The position numbers and the translations under genes are program-made. The notes below the pieces were generated by a model, which worked only from the letters and a program-made list of their open reading frames with translations, was not told where the DNA came from and searched no databases. Of a stretch of 64,000 nt of DNA, positions 8,871-18,057 are shown piece after piece; position 1 is the first letter of the stretch, and each line of letters starts with the position of its first letter. The stretch lies in assembly GCA_022826725.1 (NCBI GenBank), contig JAJDUF010000016.1, positions 62,001 through 126,000 on the forward strand. The letters run 5' to 3'. This DNA comes from Chloroflexota bacterium. GTDB lineage: Bacteria; Chloroflexota; UBA11872; UBA12225; JAJDUF01.

Positions 8871-9707
8871 ATGCGACGGCTACTAGCAGCAACAGCAGCA
8901 GCAGCCACTCTACTGCTCACGTGCCAGGTAGAGACAGATGAGCCTTGGGACTATGGCACACGCGCTGTAGTACCTACGTCGGTAGCAACGTCTGCTCCGC
9001 TACCCACTGCAACACCTGATGATGGACTACGTGAAGTCTACGCAACAGCCATAGCTGCTGCTACGGAACGTGCCGGCAGACCTACCCGCACACCTTACCC
9101 GACATATGTACCCATACCTACTCCAGATCCAACTGGCAACATAACGAGTAGGTACAGCGCCTACATTGCTCAGGTTGCAGCCAAGTTAGGAATACCCGAT
9201 CCTGACGTTACCATTGTGGACTACAACCACAGCGCGTTGGCGCAAGCAGCCATCAGCCCTGCAAGGTTAGCAGTAAATCCTGACTTAGAAGCGTTCTACA
9301 TTCCGAAGGCCAATGTGATTGCTCTGGTGACAGAGGCATCGCAGGTAGTAGACAACTACATCCTATGGCATGAGGTTTCGCACGCTATACACAATATGCT
9401 AGGTGCTCCCAACTGCGAGCATACCATCGTAGGAAGTGAGGAAGAGGTTTTCTGCAACCACAACAGAGAGTTCCTCTACTTGGAGAAGGCTGTCTGGGGA
9501 GCTTTCAACCTAGTTAGGGGTCGAGACGTGAACTTCGGTACCGTGGACGACTGTGCAGAAGCTATGGCACTTGGACAGCAGGGGGTTGGTCGTGCCTTCG
9601 TGCGTAAAGGAGAGGTCGGATCGGGTGTTGGCTTCTCAATAGTCTACGTGAGGAACGCGCCTGATCCAGATGGAGACGGCGTAGTGTGTGAAACGGACGG
9701 CTCCTAA
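8871..9707 (+). CDS. Secreted HExxH protein with C-terminal Excalibur domain; foreign composition
   Basis: A 278-residue exported protein. The N-terminus is a short signal sequence ending near a cysteine (ATLLLTC), an imperfect lipobox. A Thr/Pro-rich linker spans about residues 30-90. The middle domain carries HEVSH (about residue 167), an HExxH zinc-peptidase signature, with nearby conserved-looking cysteines. The end is an Excalibur domain with the calcium-loop motif DPDGDGVVCE. The putative peptidase part belongs to no family I can name. Codon use is unlike the neighbours: CTA, GTA, GCA and ACA are frequent, and G+C is 88/180 at 9301-9480 against 37/60 at 10201-10260 in recQ. That points to recent acquisition. 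The Shine-Dalgarno is weak. Confidence 0.75.
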   Translation: MRRLLAATAAAATLLLTCQVETDEPWDYGTRAVVPTSVATSAPLPTATPDDGLREVYATAIAAATERAGRPTRTPYPTYVPIPTPDPTGNITSRYSAYIAQVAAKLGIPDPDVTIVDYNHSALAQAAISPARLAVNPDLEAFYIPKANVIALVTEASQVVDNYILWHEVSHAIHNMLGAPNCEHTIVGSEEEVFCNHNREFLYLEKAVWGAFNLVRGRDVNFGTVDDCAEAMALGQQGVGRAFVRKGEVGSGVGFSIVYVRNAPDPDGDGVVCETDGS

Positions 9708-9766
9708 CACAGATCGTGCAGCATTGGTCTTGACACATTATGCACACCGGCAAGCGGTCCGCCACC

Positions 9767-11608
9767 ATGACCCGACAACCCTTGCAGCTACTCCGGCAGA
9801 CGTTCGGCTACGAGGACTTTCGTGACTCGCAGCGGGAGATCATTGATGAGCTGATCGCCGGGCGCGACGCGCTGGTGCTGATGCCGACCGGCGGCGGCAA
9901 ATCCCTGTGCTATCAGCTCCCGGCCCTGGTGCGCTCCGGTGTGGGGATCGTCATTTCGCCGCTGATCGCTCTGATGCAGGACCAGGTAGCAGCCCTGGCC
10001 CAGCTGGGTGTGCGGGCCGGCTATCTGAACTCTACCCTGGATAGAGACGCCGCCCGCCGGGTCGAGCAGGCGCTGCGGGCCGGGCAGCTGGACCTGCTCT
10101 ACGTTGCCCCGGAGCGCCTGACGCAAGAACGCACGCTCGCGCTGCTGGAGGACGTGACTATCGCGCTGTTCGCCATTGACGAGGCCCACTGTGTCTCGCA
10201 GTGGGGACACGATTTCCGGGCCGACTACTTGCAGCTCAACCTGCTCCAAGAGCGGTTCCCGCACGTGCCCCGCATCGCGCTCACCGCGACCGCCGACGCC
10301 CGCACTCGCGCCGAGATCGTCGAGCGTCTTGCGTTGGAAAACGCCAGCCACTACATCAGCGGATTCGACCGACCCAACATCCAGTACCGCATCACGCAAA
10401 AGCGAACCGCGCGGCAACAGTTGCTGCAATTCCTGCGCCGCGAGCACGTCGGCGATGCCGGTATCGTCTATTGCCTGACCCGCAAAAGCGTCGAGAGCGT
10501 GGCCGCTTGGCTCCACGAGCAGGGTTTCAACGCCTTGCCCTACCACGCCGGCCTGCCGGCAGAGACACGCCACCGGCATCAGCAACGCTTCCTGCGCGAG
10601 GATGGCGTCATCGTGGTCGCTACCATCGCTTTCGGCCTAGGCATTGACAAGCCCGACGTGCGGTTTGTCGCGCATCTTGACCTACCCAAGAGCATCGAGG
10701 CCTACTATCAGGAGACCGGCCGCGCGGGCCGCGACGGGCAGCCGGCCACCGCCTGGATGACCTACGGACTGCAAGACGTGGTCAAGCTGCGGCAGCTCTT
10801 GGCCCTTTCCGAAGGCAGCGAGGAGCACAAACGGGCGGAGCGTTACAAGCTGGATGCCTTGCTCGGACTATGTGAGATCACCACTTGTCGTCGCCACGCG
10901 CTACTACGCTACTTCGGGGAGCACAGCCCCGATCACTGCGGCAACTGCGACGCCTGTCTTGCGCCGGTGGAAACCTGGGATGGTACTATCGCCGCCCAAA
11001 AGGCGCTCTCCTGCGTCTATCGCACGGGCCAACGTTTTGGTGTCAACCACCTGATTGACGTGCTGCGCGGCAAGGAGACGGAGAAGGTGCAGCAGCACGG
11101 CCACCAGCGGATCAGGACGTATGGCGTCGGCACGGAGCTGGACGATACGCAATGGCGCTCGGTCTTTCGTCAGGTCGTCGCGCGGGGTTATCTCCAGGTT
11201 GACGTAGCCGGCTATGGCGCGCTCCAACTCACGACGCGGAGCCGGCCGCTGCTACGCGGCGAGGAATCGATTTTCCTGCGCCGCGATCTCCCGGAGAAAG
11301 CCGCGCCGCAGCCCCGCCGGGAGCGGCGGGAGCGGCAGCTTACCGCCGGCGATCAGGCGCTGTTCGAGGCCCTGCGCCAATGTCGCTTGTCCATCGCCCA
11401 GGAGCAGGACGTACCGGCCTACGTGATCTTCCACGACGCCACGCTCATGGACATGGCAAGCTCTCGTCCGCTCGATGCGGCACAGCTCCTGGCGATCAAC
11501 GGCGTTGGCCGGCGCAAGCTGGAGCGATACGGCGCGGCTTTCCTGGAGGTGATCCGCGAGTTCGACGCGGCGCCGGCCGCGGCCGGCTCGGACCGGAGCG
11601 ACCAATGA
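9767..11608 (+). CDS. recQ: ATP-dependent DNA helicase RecQ
   Basis: A 613-residue 3'-5' DNA helicase acting in recombination and replication repair. Walker [16 protein letters not shown] with Lys45, the DEAH box at residues 138-141 followed by [10 protein letters not shown] (aromatic-rich loop), helicase domain 2 with [12 protein letters not shown], the RQC zinc cluster TCRR..YFGE..CGNCDAC, the winged helix, and a complete C-terminal HRDC domain (about 530-600) are all visible and align with E. coli RecQ end to end. An in-frame ATG at 9740 would add nine residues; neither start has a clear Shine-Dalgarno, and I prefer 9767. The stop overlaps the next start (ATGA at 11605-11608), so translation is probably coupled to a sulfatase, an odd partner. 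Confidence 0.95.
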   Translation: MTRQPLQLLRQTFGYEDFRDSQREIIDELIAGRDALVLMPTGGGKSLCYQLPALVRSGVGIVISPLIALMQDQVAALAQLGVRAGYLNSTLDRDAARRVEQALRAGQLDLLYVAPERLTQERTLALLEDVTIALFAIDEAHCVSQWGHDFRADYLQLNLLQERFPHVPRIALTATADARTRAEIVERLALENASHYISGFDRPNIQYRITQKRTARQQLLQFLRREHVGDAGIVYCLTRKSVESVAAWLHEQGFNALPYHAGLPAETRHRHQQRFLREDGVIVVATIAFGLGIDKPDVRFVAHLDLPKSIEAYYQETGRAGRDGQPATAWMTYGLQDVVKLRQLLALSEGSEEHKRAERYKLDALLGLCEITTCRRHALLRYFGEHSPDHCGNCDACLAPVETWDGTIAAQKALSCVYRTGQRFGVNHLIDVLRGKETEKVQQHGHQRIRTYGVGTELDDTQWRSVFRQVVARGYLQVDVAGYGALQLTTRSRPLLRGEESIFLRRDLPEKAAPQPRRERRERQLTAGDQALFEALRQCRLSIAQEQDVPAYVIFHDATLMDMASSRPLDAAQLLAINGVGRRKLERYGAAFLEVIREFDAAPAAAGSDRSDQ

Positions 11609-13008
11609 CCGCACGGAGCAACCTGCTGGTTATCTTCGGGGACCAGCACCGCGGCGAGGCGCTCGGCTGCGCCGGCAACCCAGACGTGCAGACGCCCGCG
11701 CTCGACCGCCTAGCGGCCGAGGGGGTGCGTTTCACCCACGCCTACGCCAATAGTCCAGTCTGTACACCGAGCCGCGGCAGCCTGTTGACCGGCCAGTGGC
11801 CGCACCGGCACCGTGCCCTCAGCAACGACCTGCCGCTCGACGCGGGGCCGGACACGCCGGCCGTTGCCCGGTCGCTGCGGGCCGCCGACTATCGCTGCGG
11901 CTATATCGGCAAGTGGCACATCGGCGGCTGGCCCCGCGATCGCTTTATCCCGCCGGGACCGGAACGGCTCGGTTTTGACGACTTCTGGGCCGCCTGGAGC
12001 TGCGCCCACCGGTACTTCGAGCCGCGCTACCACCTGAACGACTCCGCCGCCGTCGTCGCGCCCACCGGCCGCTACGAGCCGGAGGTGCAGACCGACCTGG
12101 CCCTCTCCTGGCTGGGCGATCATCTGGAGAGTCACGACGAGCAGCCCTTCTGCTTGTTCTTGTCCTACGGCCCGCCGCACGATCCCTATTGGCCGGCGCC
12201 GCCGGGCCTGGCCGACCGCTACCGGCCGGAAGACCTACGCCTGCGCCCCAACTGCCCGGATACCCCGGAAATCCGGCGCGATCTCGCTGGGTATTACGCG
12301 CACATCACCGCCCTCGACGCCCAGATCGAGCGCCTGCTGTCGTTCCTGCGGGACGGCGGTGTGCTGGACGACACGCTCGTCGTCTTCACCAGCGACCACG
12401 GCGACATGCTCGGCTCGCACGGCCGCCGGAACAAACAGGTGCCCTGGGAAGAGTCGGTCAATATCCCCTTGCTCATACGTTTCGGCAACCGGCTGCCGCA
12501 AGGGACGACCGACGACCTGCTCATTGGGCTGGTGGACGCCACCCCGACCATCCTCGGTCTGCTCGGCCTACCCGTTCCGGAGACGATGCAAGGCGCGGAC
12601 CTCTCGGAGCAGGTTCGGGGTCGCGGCAGCGCGCGACCGGCCTCGGTCTATCTACAGGAGGCCCTCTGCTGCGACCAAGCCGTGAAGGTCGGCGTCGAAA
12701 CCTGGCGCGGCGTGCGGACGGCACGCTATACCTATGCCTGCGACCTGAACGGACCTTGGGTGCTCTACGACAACGAGGCAGATCCCTACCAAATGCATAA
12801 CCTGATCGGCGATCCGACGGTAGCCTCGCTGCAAGCGGGCCTCGAAACGGAGCTACAAGCCTGGATGGAGCGCCTCGACGATCCGTTGGAAGCGCCGGCG
12901 GCAATACTCGCTCGCCACGGCCTGACCCAAGCGTGGGCCGCACGCGAGACCCATTTCCGGCGGGGGAAGCAACACTCCCGTCCCCCCGCCGCAGCGGGGG
13001 GACCATAG
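11605..13008 (+). CDS. Sulfatase, second paralogue (Cys-type)
   Basis: A 467-residue sulfatase. Metal segment LLVIFGDQH, formylglycine site Cys53-Thr-Pro-Ser-Arg57 followed by LLTGQ, and the second metal motif [17 protein letters not shown] are intact, so the protein should be an active type I sulfatase once modified. It starts inside the recQ stop codon (ATGA overlap) without its own strong ribosome binding site. The last residues, about RPPAAAGGP, are encoded by an intergenic hairpin repeat (12976-13014) that also supplies the stop codon, which suggests the original end was overwritten. No signal peptide. Substrate unknown. Confidence 0.92.
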   Translation: MTARSNLLVIFGDQHRGEALGCAGNPDVQTPALDRLAAEGVRFTHAYANSPVCTPSRGSLLTGQWPHRHRALSNDLPLDAGPDTPAVARSLRAADYRCGYIGKWHIGGWPRDRFIPPGPERLGFDDFWAAWSCAHRYFEPRYHLNDSAAVVAPTGRYEPEVQTDLALSWLGDHLESHDEQPFCLFLSYGPPHDPYWPAPPGLADRYRPEDLRLRPNCPDTPEIRRDLAGYYAHITALDAQIERLLSFLRDGGVLDDTLVVFTSDHGDMLGSHGRRNKQVPWEESVNIPLLIRFGNRLPQGTTDDLLIGLVDATPTILGLLGLPVPETMQGADLSEQVRGRGSARPASVYLQEALCCDQAVKVGVETWRGVRTARYTYACDLNGPWVLYDNEADPYQMHNLIGDPTVASLQAGLETELQAWMERLDDPLEAPAAILARHGLTQAWAARETHFRRGKQHSRPPAAAGGP

Positions 13009-13014
13009 GGGGGC
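12976..13014. repeat. Hairpin repeat overlapping the sulfatase 3' end
   Basis: A CCCCCCGCCGCAGCGGGGGG palindrome followed by ACCATAGGGGGG. Its left part and the TAG stop are inside the coding frame of the sulfatase ending at 13008. Confidence 0.85.
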
Positions 13015-13047
13015 GAGAATAACGGCCCGAAAGGAGCGTAGACACCA

Positions 13048-14457
13048 ATGACTGCCAGCAATACCCGGCGCGGCCGGCCCAACATCCTGCTGATTGCCAT
13101 CGATTCCCTGCGCCGCGACCACATGAGCTGCTACGGCTATCATCGCCTCACCACGCCGCACATTGATCGCTTTGCCGAGGATGCCACGCTCTTCGAGCAG
13201 ACTTATTCCGCTCACATCCCCACCACGCCGGCCTATGCTTCGATGCTCACCGGCCGCGACTGTTTCGGTACCGAGGTCGTGGGGCTCCGGCACCGGGGCG
13301 GTCTGACGGAGAAAGTCACGACGCTTCCCGAAGTGCTGCGCGAGCAGGGCTACAATACGCTCTGCGTCGGGTTCAGCGGCAATCCCGCGTCGCGCGGCTT
13401 TGACCGCTACCTCAGCTATCCCGCGTGGGGCGGGGACCGCGCGCGTGCCGAGGCACCCAAGGCCCAGCGGCTCAACGACGTGACGCAGCCGGAGATCGAG
13501 CGGCTGACGCAAGAGCCGGAGCCGTGGTTCATCCTCCTGCGCCACATGGACCCGCACACGCCCTACCTGCCGCCCTCGCCCTTCAACCGCCTGTTCTATC
13601 ACGGCGACGAGTGCGATCCCGGGAACACGTCCATGGAGCCGGTCTTCGCGTTCAAGCCGTTCGCCGACTACTTCCGGTCGTGGATGCCGGAGGGGATCAC
13701 GGATCGGCATTACATAGACGCGCAGTACGACGGCGCCGTGGCCTACATGGACGCCTGCATTGCCGCGCTCTTTACGCAACTCGAAACGCTGGGCATCCTC
13801 GACGACACCATCGTCGTCATCAATGCGGACCACGGCGAGATGCTCTACGAGCACGAGTGCTGGTACGACCACCACGGTCTCTACGATCCCACGCTGATGG
13901 TTCCGCTCATCATTCGCTATCCGCGGCGCTTGCCCCGTGGCGCGCGCGTGTCTGGCTTCAACCAGCACAAAGACCTCATGCCCACGCTGCTCCAACTGGC
14001 CCGGATTAGGACGGATTTGCACTTCGACGGTCAGTCGCTCCTACGCTTGGCGCAGGGCCGACGGGCGAGTTTCGAGTCCGAACTCTACATCACCGAATGC
14101 ACCTGGATGCGGAAGCACGGCTGGCGCACGGCGCAGTGGAAGCTGATCGAGGCGCTAGAGCCGGACTTCCACGCCATGCCGCCCGTCGAGCTATACAACC
14201 TGACCGAGGACCCGCTGGAAGAGCACAACGTCGCCGACCGCAACCCCGAGACGGTGGCGGCGCTGCGGGCACGGATGGCCGCCCACATCGCCAAACGCGA
14301 GCGGCAGACGGGAATCACGAACCCCATGCTCACGCAAGGCGACTGGCACGGGCACGAGGACATTGACGCCTTCACCTCCAGCAAGCAGGCCTACAACACC
14401 CTCCACATCGGCGATGCTTCGACCGCCCGCCGCCTCCAGGCCGAGTCGCGCAAGTAG
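13048..14457 (+). CDS. Sulfatase-fold hydrolase lacking the formylglycine cysteine
   Basis: A 469-residue member of the sulfatase/alkaline phosphatase superfamily. The metal segments are present: NILLIAIDSLRRDHMSCYGY at the N-terminus and VVINADHGEMLYEHECWYDHHGLYDP in the middle. The motif that should read CxPxR reads Thr59-Thr-Pro-Ala-Tyr63, followed by MLTGRD. Both the modifiable Cys/Ser and the conserved Arg are missing, so a formylglycine mechanism is excluded. Thr is the nucleophile in related phospho-transferases and phosphodiesterases of the superfamily, so a phosphoesterase-like activity is possible. GAAAGGAG lies before the ATG. It follows the second sulfatase on the same strand with 39 bases between. 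Confidence 0.88.
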   Translation: MTASNTRRGRPNILLIAIDSLRRDHMSCYGYHRLTTPHIDRFAEDATLFEQTYSAHIPTTPAYASMLTGRDCFGTEVVGLRHRGGLTEKVTTLPEVLREQGYNTLCVGFSGNPASRGFDRYLSYPAWGGDRARAEAPKAQRLNDVTQPEIERLTQEPEPWFILLRHMDPHTPYLPPSPFNRLFYHGDECDPGNTSMEPVFAFKPFADYFRSWMPEGITDRHYIDAQYDGAVAYMDACIAALFTQLETLGILDDTIVVINADHGEMLYEHECWYDHHGLYDPTLMVPLIIRYPRRLPRGARVSGFNQHKDLMPTLLQLARIRTDLHFDGQSLLRLAQGRRASFESELYITECTWMRKHGWRTAQWKLIEALEPDFHAMPPVELYNLTEDPLEEHNVADRNPETVAALRARMAAHIAKRERQTGITNPMLTQGDWHGHEDIDAFTSSKQAYNTLHIGDASTARRLQAESRK

Positions 14458-14541
14458 CGCCAGCGGCCAGTCCCTCGCAGGGATCCGGCCGATGCGCTAT
14501 CGTTCCGAGCACGACAACCGAACACGGGCTGAAGGTGAGAG

Positions 14542-15312
14542 ATGAACAACGAAGAACTGTACTTATTCGATCTACAGGGCTACTTGGTCATTGAGGGCGT
14601 ATTGAGCGCCGCGGAGGTAGCCGAACTCAACCGGCTGGTGGATGACCAGCAGCTCCCACCACCGGCCGAGAGTATCGAGAGTCAGCGATTCGGCGGTTTC
14701 CTGCTCTGGGGCGATCCGTTCCGCACGCTACTCGACCATCCGCGCATCTTGCCGTACCTGGAGGTGTTGCTCGGCGACGGCTTCCGCCTCGACCACTACT
14801 ACGGCATTCACATGGCCACGAATACCGACGGGCTGCGGCTACACGGTGGGGGCACACCGTATGAGGCGGAGGAGTATTACGTCTTCCGCGAGCGGATGTT
14901 CAACGGGCTTTCCGTCGTGACTTGGGCGCTCACCGACGCACCACCGGGACAAGGCGGCTTCGCCTGCATCCCGGGCAGTCACAAGTCGAACTACCCCTGT
15001 CCGGAGGACATCCTCTACTTCGAGCACGACCCCGGCTGCGTGACACAGGTGCCGATGCGCGCCGGCGACGTGGTCATCTTCACCGAGGCGCTCACCCACG
15101 GCACACACCCCTGGACGGCCGCCCACCAGCGACGCTCGTTGCTCTACAAGTACGCGCCCAAGCACCTCGCCTGGGGACGCTACGACCGGCACCGGAACGA
15201 CGCTGTGTACGACCTGCTCACCGAGCGCCAGCGCCGTCTCATGGAGCCACCCTACATCCCCGAGCGCCAGCCGATTGTCGGCACTGAGGGGCCGGACGGC
15301 GTATACGACTAG
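14542..15312 (+). CDS. Phytanoyl-CoA dioxygenase (PhyH) family protein
   Basis: A 256-residue Fe(II)/2-oxoglutarate-dependent dioxygenase of the PhyH family. The first iron-ligand region is RLHGGG, the core contains GQGGFACIPGSHKSNYPCP, and the distal His and oxoglutarate-binding Arg fall in VIFTEALTHGTHPWTA..RRSLLYKY. The length and the closing LTERQRRLMEPPY match a PhyH subgroup common in planktonic and host-associated bacteria, not the human enzyme. These enzymes hydroxylate small or lipid-like substrates. AAGGTGAGAG precedes the ATG. It ends the plus-strand run with the sulfatases, so it may process the same class of compounds. Confidence 0.9.
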   Translation: MNNEELYLFDLQGYLVIEGVLSAAEVAELNRLVDDQQLPPPAESIESQRFGGFLLWGDPFRTLLDHPRILPYLEVLLGDGFRLDHYYGIHMATNTDGLRLHGGGTPYEAEEYYVFRERMFNGLSVVTWALTDAPPGQGGFACIPGSHKSNYPCPEDILYFEHDPGCVTQVPMRAGDVVIFTEALTHGTHPWTAAHQRRSLLYKYAPKHLAWGRYDRHRNDAVYDLLTERQRRLMEPPYIPERQPIVGTEGPDGVYD

Positions 15313-15362
15313 CGCCCGCACACTGCTTCCCTCTCGACTTGCACCCAGCACACATCGGAATC

Positions 15363-15452
15363 CAGGCTCCCTCTTCTAGCACAAGAGGACCGGGGTGAGG
15401 GCCAAGCAAACCGAGGTCTCCCTTTCCCTAGATGGAAAGAGCCGGGGTTGGG
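15363..15452. repeat. Degenerate pair of hairpin repeats
   Basis: Two decayed copies: CTCTTCTAGCACAAGAGGACCGGGGTGAGG and CCTTTCCCTAGATGGAAAG..CCGGGGTTGGG. They fill the gap before thyX and create a spurious upstream extension of its reading frame. Confidence 0.75.
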
Positions 15453-15532
15453 TCAGCAGAGCTTACATCTCAAGAGCAACCGGCCCGCCGAGGCCGCCGT
15501 TATGGGAGGATGTATCGAAGGAGTCGGATGCT

Positions 15533-16309
15533 GTGAAAGAGCCAAAGGTCTTTCTGGTCGGTGAGACGAAAGTGCATGAGGCCGGTCTGCATGCGTACCT
15601 GGCGCATATCGGTGCGCCCGACTGGCAGAGCGACGCCCCCGGCGATGTCGAGCTTCTGAGCGAGGTGATGGCGCGGTCCTGCTACCGCAGCTTCGGTACC
15701 GAACTCAACCCCAACGTCACCAGGGTACGCGGGAGCAACAAAGCGCACCTGGCCAACCTCATCAAGGTCAAGCACGGGAGCACCTTGGAGCACGCCTGGC
15801 TGAACTTCATGTTCTGCGACGTGAGCCGGGTGGTCACGCACGAGCTGGTGCGCCATCGAGCGGGTACGGCGGTATCGCAAGAGAGCCTGCGGTTCGTGCG
15901 CCTGGCCGACGACCTCGACGGCTACGTGCCGCTCGTCATCCGCGAAACACCGGAGGCGATGGAGCTGTTCTGCCGGACGTTCGACCAGCTCGGCGCCCTG
16001 CAAATGCGGCTCACCGACCTGCTCGATGTGGATGCCTTGCCCTTCTCCGAGAAGAAGAAGATCACCTCGGCCATGCGCCGGCTCGCGCCGATTGGCCTGG
16101 CCACGAACATCGGCTGGAGCGCCAATATCCGGGCGGTGCGCCACGTCATCGAGATGCGGACGGCGCCCGGCGCCGAGGAGGAAATCAGGCTCCTGTTCGC
16201 CAAGGTGGGGGCGCTATGCGTCGAGCGCTTTCCGCACCTGTTCGGCGATTATCGAGTCGAAGAGGTGGACGGCTTCCCTTGGTACCGCACCGAGCACCCC
16301 AAGGTCTAG
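15533..16309 (+). CDS. thyX: FAD-dependent thymidylate synthase ThyX
   Basis: A 258-residue flavin-dependent thymidylate synthase that makes dTMP from dUMP with methylene-tetrahydrofolate and NADPH. The ThyX signature RHR (residues 107-109) followed by AGTAVSQESLR is present, with the upstream HGSTLEHAWLNFMF and the downstream RAVRHVIEMR nucleotide-binding region. I chose GTG 15533 because AAGGAG lies 9-14 bases upstream and the preceding in-frame codons run into repeat DNA. The gene has its own position, not an operon with folA. Presence of ThyX implies that thyA is probably absent from this genome. Confidence 0.95.
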   Translation: MKEPKVFLVGETKVHEAGLHAYLAHIGAPDWQSDAPGDVELLSEVMARSCYRSFGTELNPNVTRVRGSNKAHLANLIKVKHGSTLEHAWLNFMFCDVSRVVTHELVRHRAGTAVSQESLRFVRLADDLDGYVPLVIRETPEAMELFCRTFDQLGALQMRLTDLLDVDALPFSEKKKITSAMRRLAPIGLATNIGWSANIRAVRHVIEMRTAPGAEEEIRLLFAKVGALCVERFPHLFGDYRVEEVDGFPWYRTEHPKV

Positions 16310-16340
16310 GTTGACAGGACTGGGGGTTGTTGATCCGAAC

Positions 16341-17363
16341 CTAGGCGAAGAGGTCGCGGTTATCCAGAACCCAGGCAAGTAGGTACTCGATGCCCTCTTC
16401 AACGCTCACTTGAGGTTGCCAGTCGAGGTCGCGGGCCGCCTTGGCGATATTGGCAATGAAGACACGCTGGTCGCCGGGCCGCCACTCCGCAAACCGCAGT
16501 TCCAGGCGGCGCCCCAAAAGGTTTTCTATCCGGGCAACCAACTCCAGCAGCGAGATCGTGTTGGCCGGCCCGCCGCCGACGTTGTAGACCTGCCCCTTGA
16601 TCCGGTCAATGCGCTCGATGGCCCGCTCGTAGAGAGCCAGTAGATCGGAGACGTACAGGATGTCGCGCACCTGTTTGCCGTCTCCGTAGATGGTCAGTGG
16701 CTCGCCGAGCATAGCGGCGATACAGAACCAGGCCATAAAGCCCTGATCCTCCACGCCAAGCTGCCTGGGACCGTAGATGGTGCATTGCCGAAGCACGACG
16801 GTCGGGAGGCCGTAAATGCGCGCGTAGTCCACGACATACTGATCGCCGGCGCCTTTGGAGCAGCCGTAGGGCGAGTGAAAGTCGAGAGGGCGATCCTCGG
16901 CGATGCCGTCGGGGCAGCCCCGATAGGCATAGCGGTCATCCCGCTCGACGACGGCCACGTCCGTCAGGCCGCCATAGACCTTATTCGTCGAGGCATAGAG
17001 CAAGGCCTTGAGACGAGGGAGACGGCGGGCCGCCTCCAAGACGTTGAAGGTGCCGAGCGCATTGGTCTCGAAGTCCTCTCGCGGGTCCTCCACCGAGGTC
17101 GTCACGGCGGTCTGTGCCGCGAGGTGCAGGAGGGCCTCAATGTCCGGGTACGCCCGAAACACAGCCGTCACTGCCGCTGCGTCCCGAATATCCGTCTGCG
17201 AGAACACCATGTCGCCGCCGAGTCCCTGGAGCCAGGCGAGGTTTTTGTCCGTGCCACGGCGCCCGAGGTTGTCGAGTGCGATGACGCGACGGCCCTGAGC
17301 GAGGAAGTGCGCGACGGCGTTACTGCCGACAAAGCCGGCGCCACCGGTAATCAGTATTGTCAC
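16341..17363 (-). CDS. NAD-dependent epimerase/dehydratase, CDP-paratose 2-epimerase-like
   Basis: A 340-residue extended SDR. The Rossmann motif ITGGAGFVGSN opens the protein; the catalytic region has STNKVYGG and YGCSKGAGDQYVVDYAR, a combination typical of CDP-paratose 2-epimerases (TyvE-like) rather than plain GalE. The nucleotide-sugar region RQCTIYGPRQLGVEDQGFMAWF supports that. It would make an activated dideoxy or related sugar for cell-surface glycans. No glycosyltransferase or CDP-sugar synthesis gene lies nearby, so the exact substrate is unsure. A poor-quality membrane protein gene lies just upstream on the same strand, with 10 bases between. Confidence 0.88.
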   Translation of the reverse strand: MTILITGGAGFVGSNAVAHFLAQGRRVIALDNLGRRGTDKNLAWLQGLGGDMVFSQTDIRDAAAVTAVFRAYPDIEALLHLAAQTAVTTSVEDPREDFETNALGTFNVLEAARRLPRLKALLYASTNKVYGGLTDVAVVERDDRYAYRGCPDGIAEDRPLDFHSPYGCSKGAGDQYVVDYARIYGLPTVVLRQCTIYGPRQLGVEDQGFMAWFCIAAMLGEPLTIYGDGKQVRDILYVSDLLALYERAIERIDRIKGQVYNVGGGPANTISLLELVARIENLLGRRLELRFAEWRPGDQRVFIANIAKAARDLDWQPQVSVEEGIEYLLAWVLDNRDLFA

Positions 17364-17373
17364 GTATCAGTCT

Positions 17374-17883
17374 TCACTGTCGGATTCGCTGCCACCGGCT
17401 CAAAAGCACAAGTACCGCCGCGCTCACCAGCGCCGCCACCGGCGTTCGGAGACGCGATCGGTAGGCGCGTTGTGCCCGTGCTCGTGGTCCGGGCCGGGGT
17501 GGTGGCCAGCCGGACCGCAGGCGATCAAAGCCGACTGCGAGCCGCCGCGACAGGAAGTAGCCCCAGAGGCTATGCGGATTGTTCACGAGCCAGTCGAGAC
17601 AGACGTGGCCCAGCCAGGCAGCGATCAGAGGTGCTACCCACGGCGGGCCGCGCTGGCCGCGCCACCAATAGAGCGCCAGGGGCAGCTCCCACCCGTGGAG
17701 GGGGAGGATAATCCGCTGCCGATAGTCGAGCCGGCCCCCGCTCGCCAGCCAATCCACCACGTGATCGAGATCAACCAGCACTCCGCCCGCGCACGCCGCC
17801 ACCGCGCCGCGCCAGCCGGCTCGCGGCCAGGCCAGCGCGACCACCGGCAAGGTAGCGAGTGCGTGCCAGTGCGGATAAGCCAT
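17374..17883 (-). CDS. Integral membrane protein, possibly YdjM/DUF457-like
   Basis: A 169-residue protein with hydrophobic segments at about 8-20, 28-40, 85-98 and 150-165 and a basic Arg-rich loop near residues 120-145. A DLDHVVDW motif near residue 38 and scattered histidines (HGW, GHVCLDW) recall the membrane-bound metal-dependent hydrolase family (DUF457/YdjM), but the match is partial. ATG 17883 is preceded by a weak Shine-Dalgarno. It ends 10 bases before the epimerase start and probably shares its transcript. Confidence 0.6.
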   Translation of the reverse strand: MAYPHWHALATLPVVALAWPRAGWRGAVAACAGGVLVDLDHVVDWLASGGRLDYRQRIILPLHGWELPLALYWWRGQRGPPWVAPLIAAWLGHVCLDWLVNNPHSLWGYFLSRRLAVGFDRLRSGWPPPRPGPRARAQRAYRSRLRTPVAALVSAAVLVLLSRWQRIRQ

Positions 17884-18057
17884 TGGTGCCGGAGCATAGT
17901 GTAGCGGACTAGCCGTCAGCCATCAGCTACCGACCACTGACCACTGGCTACTGGCCCTGTAAGATAGGCCCGGAGGCTCACCTACGCAGTAACCTACAAT
18001 GACTGCCTACGCCGGCAAGACCGCAGTTGACCGTCGCTTGGGGGCAGGAGGAGCGGG

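Noticed and set aside
12853..14022. Open frame of 389 codons opposite two sulfatases
   Set aside because: No ribosome binding site, crosses two well-supported genes and a repeat, low-complexity His/Arg/Val content.
15395..15532. N-terminal extension of ThyX
   Set aside because: The extra 46 codons translate decayed repeat DNA; AAGGAG and GTG at 15533 give the normal ThyX length.
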